A stretch of DNA of 64,000 nt from Flavobacterium branchiicola. Its GTDB lineage: Bacteria > Bacteroidota > Bacteroidia > Flavobacteriales > Flavobacteriaceae. The position numbers and the translations under genes were made by a program. Location: contig NZ_JAGYWA010000008.1 of assembly GCF_018383905.1 (NCBI RefSeq), forward strand, positions 62,001 through 126,000, given 5' to 3'. Shown in pieces: positions 9,954 to 18,700 of this stretch (its first letter is position 1; every line of letters starts with the position of its first letter). Under the pieces are notes generated by a model, which was not told the origin of the DNA, searched no databases, and saw nothing but the letters and a program-made list of their open reading frames with translations.

Positions 9954-12900
9954 ATGAAAAAACTTTTACTTATATCAGTATTCATTTGTTTGCCATTTTT
10001 TCTTATTGCACAAACTACTACCACATTTACTACTGCTGGTACGCAAACGTTTGTAGCTCCTGCAGGAATTACTTCAATTTCAGTAGATGCTTGGGGTGCA
10101 GGTGGTGCAGGTGGTAGTTCAACTAATCCAGGTTTTAGTGGTGCTAGAGGAGGTTCAGGGGGTGGAGGTGGAGCTTTCGCCAACGCAACATTAGGAATTA
10201 CTTCCGGCGCATCTCTAACTGTAGTTGTAGGTTTAGGAGGTAAAGGAGTTGCAGGTGCAAATGGTGGTGCTGGTGGTTTCTCTGCGATTACAACTTATGC
10301 GATTAGAGCTGATGGTGGGAAAGGCGGAATTGTTAATACCGGAACTCCTGCAACTGTTTTAGGTGCCTCTGGAGGAACAGTTGCGGCATCTACGGGAACA
10401 ACTAGAACTCCAGGCGGAAATGGTGGAGATGGTGAATCAGGGATAACAGATGAATCAGGAGCTTTGATTAATTCTGGTGCCGGAGGAAATGCTGCCAATG
10501 GTGGAGGAATTGGCGGTGCACCCATTACAGGTGCTTTCGTTAGCAATATTGGTAACAACGGTAACTCTCCTGGTGGAGGCGGTAGCGGTGGTAAATCTTC
10601 ATTTGTGTTTCCTGCGAGAAAAGGTGGTGATGGGGGAGATGGGAAAATTGTGATAACATTCAATTGCCCTACATATAGTTTAGATACTACCACAGCCACC
10701 GCAGTAAATGTTTGTTCAGGTTCTTCTTCTGAAGTTACTGTAACTGGAAATTTACCGATTGGTTTATATTCAGTATCCTACGAAATACAAGGAGTTGCAC
10801 AAACTCCTGCTTCTATGAAAGTGACAACTGCTGGTACAGGATCTTTTATCGCCACTGGTTTTACTACTGTAGGAACTAAATTTATTAAAATAACTGCATT
10901 GACATCAGGATCAAGTACTAATGCCGCAGAAAATTGTACTAGCACTATAAATGGAAATAATACAGCTACTGTTGAAGTAAATTCTTCCGGAACCGCTCCA
11001 GTTGCTACAGCAGTTAGTAATGAAACATGTACACAAATAACCGCAAATTGGCAAGCCGTTGCCGGGGCTGTTTATTATGAATTTGATTTATCTACAGACA
11101 GTGCTTTTGGTTCGTTTGTAACGGGGTATTCCGCATTAAATGTTGGCAATGTCTTGTCATTAAATATTACTGGCTTAAGTACTGTAACTTATTATTATCG
11201 TGTAAGAGCATTTAATGGAACTTGTTCCAGTTCAAACTCGAATACTATAACATATACAAATCCTCCTGCTCCTACAGCACCGACCGGTAATAATGTTACA
11301 GGAAATTCTTGTACACAATTTACTGTAAACTGGAATGCAGTTACTAATGCAACAAGTTATACAGTTCAATGGTCAAATGATAATTTTGTTAATAACATAT
11401 TGACCGCTGCAAATCTAACCACAACGACTTACACCATAATCGGCTTAAGTACAGGTAATACATATAAATATCGCGTAACAGCAATAAATCGTTGTGGGTC
11501 AGGAACATATACAAGTGGGAATGTTGTGACGGCTAATACTTTACCAGGTACAATTTCAACAATTGGTGGGGCAAATAATATTTTTTGCGATTCTTTCAAT
11601 GCAAGATGGACTCAAACATCTTCTGCAACGAGTTATTTATTGGATGTTTATGAAACTGTTTCAGGTACGTTTGTTTTACAAAATTTTGACGTGGGAAATG
11701 TCGCTAGTTATCAAGTAAATAATTTAGTTGGTGGTAGAGGATATTCTTATCGGGTAAAAGGGAAAAATGGTTGTGGAAATAGTGTCAATTTTTCAACAGT
11801 ACGAACGCTGACAACTTCGTCAGCTGGTCCAGCCACGCCAGCAAATGTTACAGTTCCGGCCGCAACACTTTTATGTACAGGATTTACGCTTTCATGGAAT
11901 GCTAGTTCGGGTACTGTAGATTATACCGTTCAGTTATCAACTACTAATGCTTTTCCAGCAGACGCGACAACTCAAACAATTACAGGAATTACAACAACCA
12001 ATACTGTATTTACAGGATTAATATCTGGATCAACTTATTTTTATCGAGTTTTGGCTAGAAATGGTTGTGGTTCCAGTGCTTATAGTGCAACGTCGTCAGT
12101 TATAATTCTTGCTGCTCCAGCAACTCCAACAATAACTCCGGTTAATACCACTATTTGTCAAACAGATGGTGTAACGCTTGCCCCGGTTAGTCCAAACGCT
12201 GCTTATACTTATGTATGGTCAACAGGAGAAACCGGACCAAGTATTTATGTAACTAGTGCAGGTAGTTATACCGTGAGGGCAGAAAGCGCTGGTGGTTGTT
12301 CAAGTGCAATGTCGGCTGCGGCTACGGTTGCAATTGATAACTTACCCACTGCTGTTGCGGGAGGATCGCAAACTATCTGTTCCAATCAACCGGCGACAGT
12401 TTCGGGAGCATCTTTTTCTAATGGAACAATTCTATGGACATTTAGCGGAGGAGCGGGTACTCTAACAAACCCTACATCAATCAGTCCAACTTTTACACCT
12501 TCATTAGGTGGTCCGGCAAGAACTATTGTTTTAACTATGACGGTAACGAGCCTTGCTTCAAACAAATGTGCTCCACAAATTGCTACAGCCAAATATACAC
12601 TAAACATTCAGGCGGCGCCTACGGTTTCTATTGCAGGTTCGCAAACGATTTGCTCAGACGGATCAATGACAGTGGCTGCCGGTGAAGCAAATGCCGCAAA
12701 CGGAACCATTTTATGGACACATGATGGAACTGGAACGCTTACAAATGCAACTACTTTAACACCAACTTATGCGGCGGCAGTAGGAGATAAAGGAAAACAA
12801 GTTACTTTAACTTTAACCGTAACGGCATCTCCAGCTTGTAGTACAGCTTATGTAGTGTCAGATATTTACCCAGTTGTTGTACTTGCAGATAATACTGCTG

Positions 12901-15308
12901 CAGCACCATCTTCAACCCCTTCTTTATGTGTAAATACGTTGATGACAGATATTACGCATGAAACTACTACTGCAACAGGAATAGGAACCCCTGTAAGTTT
13001 ACCTGCAGGTATTACAGCAAGTTGGGCATCAAATACAATTACTATTAGTGGGACACCAAGTGAAACGGGTGTATTTAATTATAGTATTCCGCTAACGGGT
13101 GGTTGTGGAATTGCAAATGCGACGGGAACAATAACAGTAAATCTAAATACTGCCGGAGTCGCATCATCATCGCCAACAGTTTGTGCACATTCAGCAATGA
13201 CTGACATAACACATACCACTACCGGTGCAACCGGAATTGGAGTTGCTACAGGTTTGCCAGCGGGAGTTACAGCAAGTTGGGCGTCTAATACCATTACAAT
13301 AAGCGGAACACCTACCGTGGATGGAACTTTTAATTATAGTATACCATTAACAGGTGGTTGTGGTGCAGTTGCTGCCACAGGAACAATTACAGTTAATCCG
13401 TTGCCTGCTACACCAAACGTAGGAACAATTACGCATCCAACCTGTGTAAATGCAACAGGAAAAATAGAATTAATCAGTTTGCTTTCGGTTTCAAACTGGA
13501 CCATTATTCAGACTGGTACGGTTTCTCAAACCTATTCAGCAACAAATTCAGATTATACAATTGATAATTTAGCACCGGGTACGTACTCCTTTAGTTTTCA
13601 GCAAGGGTCAGATTGTCCATCATTACCAACAGCAAATATTGTAATCAAAGCACCAGTTACTAATATTTGGAATGGTACTGCCTGGTCTGTAGGAAGTGCT
13701 CCTCTTAATACAGACAGTATAGAGTTTGCAGCAGATTTTCAATCAACAGGAAATATCACAGCTTGTTCTTGTAAAGTTGATGCGGGAAAAACAGTTACGA
13801 TAAAATCAGGGCATACTTTAAGACTTGATAATGAACTTACGGTCGATCCGGGAGCGGGCACCAATATGATATTCGAAAATAATGCAAGTTTAGTACAAGT
13901 CAATGATGTTCCTAACACAGGAAATATTACCTATAAGCGTAATACGACTGCTGTTCGCCGCTATGATTTTACTTTTTGGTCCTCTCCCGTTACGAGAACA
14001 CCAGCATTTACATTAAATAATTTGTCACCAAATACGTTGGCTGATAAGTATTATAGATATGATCCGCTAAATGGATGGGTTATAATTTACGGCGGAAATG
14101 CACAAATGGAAGAAGGAAAAGGATATATTATTAGAGCTCCGCAAAATTTTGATATCAACACTCCTGCCGTTTTTAATGGATCTTTTATTGGAGTTCCTAA
14201 TAATGGAGATGTTACTTTTACGGTGGCAACTGCAGAGAAAGATTATCTTATCGGTAATCCATATCCCTCATCAGTTTATGCAGATCAGTTTATTGTTGAT
14301 AATACAAATGTTTTGTATGGAACTTTATACTTCTGGACACACAACAGCCCACCTAGTAAAGCAGTGGCCGGAGATGCAATTTACAATTATACGACAGATG
14401 ATTATGCAACCTATAATTTATCAGGAAGCGTTGTTGTTGGATCTATGCAAGGTCAGGGTGCCGGTACTGCAGGAAATCAGAATCCGCCTTCAGGTTATAT
14501 TGCGGCAGGTCAGTCTTTCTTTGTTACTTCTAAAGGTACAGGAAATGCCATCTTTAATAATCAAATGCGTTTTGATGGAAATAATAGTCAGTTTTTTAAA
14601 CAAAGTAAAACCAGTAAAGGATTGGCTGAGCTGGAAAAACACAGAGTTTGGCTTAATTTCACCAACACTCAGGGCGCTTTTAAACAAATATTAGTTGGTT
14701 ACTGTGAAGGAGCAACGGATAAATGGGATGATAATTATGACGGAAAAAGTTATGACGGAAATAAATATGTCGATTTCTACAGTATAAATGAATCTCTTAA
14801 TTTGACTATTCAGGGTAGAGCATTGCCATTTAATGAAAGTGATAAAGTTCCGCTAGGTTACAAATCTACGATTGCAGGTGATTTTTCTATTTCCATAGAT
14901 CATGCAGATGGCAGCTTGAGTACACAGAATATCTATCTGGAGGATAAGAAAATGAATGTAATTCATGATTTGCGGGAAAGTAACTATTTGTTTACAACCG
15001 CTATAGGAACATTCGATGATCGTTTTGTTTTACGTTATACTAATAAAACACTGGGAACAGTCGATATAGAAAATCTTTTAGATTACGTTTTGTTTTCTGT
15101 TAAAGACAAAATAATAAAAGTAACATCCAGTAAAGAGATCTTAAAAGATATTTACATTTTTGATTTATCAGGAAAACTCATCTACAGTAAAAATAAAATT
15201 GGTGAAACCGAAATCCAAATCACAAATCTGCAATCATCAAATCAGGTATTGATGATTAAAGTTGTAGGGGACAGCGGTCACTCAAAAACTCAGAAGATTA
15301 TTTTTTAA
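9954..15308 (+). CDS. Large T9SS-exported glycine-rich/FN3 surface protein (paralog 3 of 4)
   Basis: A 1784-aa exported protein with a clear signal peptide (MKKLLLISVFICLPFFLIAQ). Residues ~22-235 form a glycine-rich domain (AWGAGGAGG, GGSGGGGG runs) that is also found in paralog 4. Residues ~350-720 contain several fibronectin-III-like domains (for example YYYRVRAFNGTCSSS, YKYRVTAINRCGSGTY). Ig/PKD-like domains follow, then two tandem 85-aa repeats (12891 and 13146 starts) sharing PAGxTASWASNTITISGTP and FNYSIPLTGGCG. From Trp1239 onward comes the shared C-terminal module, ending in KTQKIIF like a T9SS type C signal. Many Cys-containing Ig-like segments suggest a rod-like adhesin. No catalytic motif is seen. 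Short ORFs on the other strand here are proline-rich mirror images of glycine codons and are not genes. Confidence 0.85.
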   Translation: MKKLLLISVFICLPFFLIAQTTTTFTTAGTQTFVAPAGITSISVDAWGAGGAGGSSTNPGFSGARGGSGGGGGAFANATLGITSGASLTVVVGLGGKGVAGANGGAGGFSAITTYAIRADGGKGGIVNTGTPATVLGASGGTVAASTGTTRTPGGNGGDGESGITDESGALINSGAGGNAANGGGIGGAPITGAFVSNIGNNGNSPGGGGSGGKSSFVFPARKGGDGGDGKIVITFNCPTYSLDTTTATAVNVCSGSSSEVTVTGNLPIGLYSVSYEIQGVAQTPASMKVTTAGTGSFIATGFTTVGTKFIKITALTSGSSTNAAENCTSTINGNNTATVEVNSSGTAPVATAVSNETCTQITANWQAVAGAVYYEFDLSTDSAFGSFVTGYSALNVGNVLSLNITGLSTVTYYYRVRAFNGTCSSSNSNTITYTNPPAPTAPTGNNVTGNSCTQFTVNWNAVTNATSYTVQWSNDNFVNNILTAANLTTTTYTIIGLSTGNTYKYRVTAINRCGSGTYTSGNVVTANTLPGTISTIGGANNIFCDSFNARWTQTSSATSYLLDVYETVSGTFVLQNFDVGNVASYQVNNLVGGRGYSYRVKGKNGCGNSVNFSTVRTLTTSSAGPATPANVTVPAATLLCTGFTLSWNASSGTVDYTVQLSTTNAFPADATTQTITGITTTNTVFTGLISGSTYFYRVLARNGCGSSAYSATSSVIILAAPATPTITPVNTTICQTDGVTLAPVSPNAAYTYVWSTGETGPSIYVTSAGSYTVRAESAGGCSSAMSAAATVAIDNLPTAVAGGSQTICSNQPATVSGASFSNGTILWTFSGGAGTLTNPTSISPTFTPSLGGPARTIVLTMTVTSLASNKCAPQIATAKYTLNIQAAPTVSIAGSQTICSDGSMTVAAGEANAANGTILWTHDGTGTLTNATTLTPTYAAAVGDKGKQVTLTLTVTASPACSTAYVVSDIYPVVVLADNTAAAPSSTPSLCVNTLMTDITHETTTATGIGTPVSLPAGITASWASNTITISGTPSETGVFNYSIPLTGGCGIANATGTITVNLNTAGVASSSPTVCAHSAMTDITHTTTGATGIGVATGLPAGVTASWASNTITISGTPTVDGTFNYSIPLTGGCGAVAATGTITVNPLPATPNVGTITHPTCVNATGKIELISLLSVSNWTIIQTGTVSQTYSATNSDYTIDNLAPGTYSFSFQQGSDCPSLPTANIVIKAPVTNIWNGTAWSVGSAPLNTDSIEFAADFQSTGNITACSCKVDAGKTVTIKSGHTLRLDNELTVDPGAGTNMIFENNASLVQVNDVPNTGNITYKRNTTAVRRYDFTFWSSPVTRTPAFTLNNLSPNTLADKYYRYDPLNGWVIIYGGNAQMEEGKGYIIRAPQNFDINTPAVFNGSFIGVPNNGDVTFTVATAEKDYLIGNPYPSSVYADQFIVDNTNVLYGTLYFWTHNSPPSKAVAGDAIYNYTTDDYATYNLSGSVVVGSMQGQGAGTAGNQNPPSGYIAAGQSFFVTSKGTGNAIFNNQMRFDGNNSQFFKQSKTSKGLAELEKHRVWLNFTNTQGAFKQILVGYCEGATDKWDDNYDGKSYDGNKYVDFYSINESLNLTIQGRALPFNESDKVPLGYKSTIAGDFSISIDHADGSLSTQNIYLEDKKMNVIHDLRESNYLFTTAIGTFDDRFVLRYTNKTLGTVDIENLLDYVLFSVKDKIIKVTSSKEILKDIYIFDLSGKLIYSKNKIGETEIQITNLQSSNQVLMIKVVGDSGHSKTQKIIF
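12891..13400 (+). repeat. Two tandem 255-bp (85-aa) Ig-like repeats inside paralog 3
   Basis: The two units begin at 12891 and 13146 and share NTA..., MTDITH, ASWASNTITISGTP and FNYSIPLTGGCG. The nucleotide sequences have diverged at many third positions, so this duplication is older than the 285-bp array in paralog 4. Confidence 0.8.
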
Positions 15309-15336
15309 AACCACAAACATTTCAACATTGGTTATT

Positions 15337-15374
15337 TAAAAAGCCATTCCGTTTTTACGGGGTGGTTTTTTTTA
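15337..15374 (+). terminator. Likely intrinsic terminator after paralog 3
   Basis: A stem of AAGCCATTCCGT with ACGGGGTGGTTT (allowing G-U pairs), a short T loop and a following T tract, about 30 nt after the stop codon. Confidence 0.65.
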
Positions 15375-15790
15375 TGATAGAGAAAAAGCTTTTCTGTTAA
15401 TAGGGTGTTATTTGTTTCTTTCTTTAAGGGAAATGATTAATAAAGCGATACAAAAATGTTAAAGTCATAATTTTTAACTTAAAGTTTTTGAATGTGTTGT
15501 AAAAAAAATCGTACCTTGTTGTAAGTCTTTATCGACAAACATACATATAAGCCCGTTATAATGCACTTTTATTAGGCTCTAACAATCTATAATTTTCTTC
15601 TGCCTGTTTTTTGAATACCGGATTAACGCTTGTAAAAATTTAAATATCTCCAAAAGCAAATTGCTTTTTATTCTGTTTTAACCATTCTGATGGTTATTTA
15701 ATATCTCTGTTCTAATACGAGGTGTTTTAAATTTTTAAAAGGATTTTCATTTGAGTTTGAACTGAAATTTTAATATTTAAATGTCATGAG
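15375..15790 (+). promoter_or_regulatory. Long leader/regulatory region of paralog 4
   Basis: About 415 bp without a gene. GTACCTTGTT begins at 15511, exactly 280 nt before the ATG, the same distance as GTACATTGTT before paralog 3. TTTTTG at 15485-15490 lies 21 nt upstream of TACCTTG, a plausible -33/-7 pair. The blocks ATTAACG (15622), AAATTTAAATA (15636) and GATTTTCAT plus GAGTTTG (15742-15758) are shared with the paralog 3 leader. Confidence 0.5.
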
Positions 15791-18700
15791 ATGGAAAAAC
15801 ACTTACTTAAACGCTTAATTTGCTTGTGGTTTCTTATTCAATCTTTAGCAATTTATCAATTTTATTCAGCATTATTTTTTAATTCGAAGCGAAAACTGGC
15901 TTTATTGTTTCTATTATTTTCAATTCCAATATTTGCACAACCACCTCATACATTTACATCAAACGGATCATTAGAAGTTCCGGCTGGAATAACTTCAGTA
16001 ACTGTTGAAGCCTGGGGAGCCGGAGGAGCCGGAGGAGGTGCAAGTGGCGCTCTTGGAACAACAGGAAGAAGTGCAGGCGGTGGTGGTGGCGGTGCTTATG
16101 CAAAAGGAACTATTACTGTAGTTGCTGGTAATACATTAAATGCCATAGTAGGTAAACAAACTACAGGAACAGCTATAAGCGGAACTACGGGTGAGAGTTC
16201 TACTATTTTAGGTTTTGAAACTAGTATTTTAGCATTAGGTGGTTCAGGAGGAACCGCAAATACCACAGGAAATCAACCGGCAGGAGGAGCAGGAGGTACT
16301 GCTTCGGGTTCAATAGGAAATCTTGTAAAAACATCGGGTACAGCTGGTGATGCCGGAAATGCCGTTTTAATAGCAGCCTTACTCGCTTCCGGAAAAGGCG
16401 GTAATAGTCCGAATGGAGGAAATGGTGGTGCTGCGGCTTCCACCTTACTTTTAGCCAGTTTTCCCGGAAATGCCGGTACCCCTCCGGGAGGAGGAGGAAG
16501 TGGGGCAATAAATTGTTCAGGGGCTGCTGCCCAGCTTGGTGGTAATGGGGCTGCCGGTCAGGTTAAGGTAACGTATGTTTGTCCTACTTATAGTATTTCC
16601 GGTACTGCCACGGTTGGGGTTACTGCAGATAATGTTTGTGCAACTTCGGGGACTTCCGAAGTAACCATTACAACTGCAGCTGCCTCATTGCCAATTGGCG
16701 TTTATACGGTTACGTACGGGCGTGGTAATCCAATTACAACATCTGGATCGGCTACAATGACGGTATCAGTTGCCGGAACTGGAAAATTTACTGCAACTGG
16801 TTTAACTACAGTTGGCGCAAGCAGAATAACAGTAACGAATTTAAAATCTGGCGTATGCTCTTCTACTACTAATAATTATGCAAATATAACGGTATTCTCG
16901 GCTACTGTGGCTGGAGCTGTTACAGGAGGAACTACAATTTGTAGTGGTCAAACAAGTGCATCTCTTTCATTGGGTGGCAATACAGGAGTGGTTACTAAAT
17001 GGCAATCGATGGCTAATTCAGCTTCAGTCTGGACAGATATTGTAAATACAACAACTAGTTATACTTCTTTAGCTTTAACAGAAACTACACAATTTAGAAC
17101 TGCGGTAAAAAATGGTGCTTGCGATGAGGTTTTTTCTACTCCAACAACAGTAACCGTAAATCCTTTGCCTCAGGGAAGTTTAACTGCAAATGGGCCGTTT
17201 TGTGATAGTGGTTCTCCGCAATTAATATTTACTGCTACAGCAGGTACAGGTCCTTATACAGTGGTATATACAGAAAATAATGGTGTAAATCGTTCAGCAA
17301 CTGGTGTAGTGAGCGGTGCAGCTTTTACGCCATTTACCACTTCAATTAATGCATCAACGGTTTATAATTTGGTTTCTGTTACTGGTGCTAATACGTGTGT
17401 TCGTAATTCTGGATTTACAGGTGGGACTGCCACAGTAACAGTAAACCCTTTGCCTCAGGGAAGTTTAACTGCAAACGGCCCGTTTTGTGACAGTGGTTCT
17501 CCGCAATTAATATTTACTGCTACAGCAGGTACGGGTCCCTATACCGTTGTTTATACAGAAAATAATGGTGTAAATCGTTCAGCAACTGGTGTAGTGAGCG
17601 GTGTAGCTTTTACGCCATTTACCACTTCAATTAATACATCAACGGTTTATAATTTGGTTTCTGTTACGGGCGCTAATACGTGTGTTCGTAATTCTGGATT
17701 TACAAGTGGAGCCGCCACAGTAACCGTAAATCCTTTGCCTCAGGGAAGTTTAACTGCAAATGGGCCGTTTTGTGATAGTGGTTCTCCGCAATTAATATTT
17801 ACTGCTACGGCAGGTACAGGTCCTTATACAATTATTTATACAGAAAATAATGGTATAAATCGTTCGGCAACTGGTGTAGTTAGCGGTGCAGCTTTTACGC
17901 CATTTACCACTTCAATTAATGCATCAACGGTTTATAATTTGGTTTCTGTTACGGGCGCTAATACCTGTGTTCGTAACTCTGGATTTACAAGTGGAGCCGC
18001 CACAGTAACTGTAAATCCTTTGCCTCAGGGAAGTTTAACTGCAAATGGGCCGTTTTGTGATAGTGGTTCTCCGCAATTAATATTTACTGCTACGGCAGGT
18101 ACAGGTCCTTATACAATTGTTTACACAGAAAATAATGGTATAAATCGTTCGGCAACTGGTGTAGTGAGCGGTGTAGCTTTTACGCCATTTACCACTTCGA
18201 TTAATACATCAACGGTTTATAATTTGGTTTCTGTTACGGGAGCCAATACTTGTGTTCGTAATTCTGGGTTTACAGGTGGAGCCGCCACAGTAACAGTAAA
18301 TCAAATTCCTGTTCCTGTTTTTGATGTACAACCGGCATCATCAGTTTGTGTAAATACCAGTGTCACTTATACAACGCAATCAGGACAGTCAAATTATATT
18401 TGGTCGGTTTCCGGAACAGCAGGAAGTGACTATACGATACTTTCAGGAGGAATAACTAATTTAAGTAATACCGTAACTTTGCAATGGAATACAATCGGAA
18501 ATAAAACGGTAAAGGTACGTTATACTTCAAAAGGATGTTCGGCGGTTTTAGACGCGACCAGTTTAACAACAGTGACAAAAACAGTACCCGGAGTAGTTAG
18601 TGGAGGATCGCATGTGTGTAGTGGTGACCCAAGTCCGTTGTTAACAGTAAATGGTTATACAGGTACAATTGTTCGCTGGGAATATGCAGAGGCTTTGCCT

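Noticed and set aside
10295..10699. 134-aa proline-rich frame on the minus strand
   Set aside because: The prolines are the complement of glycine codons in the glycine-rich domain of paralog 3.
14098..14694. 198-aa plus-strand frame overlapping paralog 3
   Set aside because: It lies in another frame of the conserved C-terminal module; leucine/isoleucine-rich composition reflects the shifted reading. The same shadow occurs in paralog 4.
17162..18301. Regular 285-bp repeats considered as a CRISPR-like array
   Set aside because: The repeats are contiguous without spacers, in frame, and encode a 95-aa domain.
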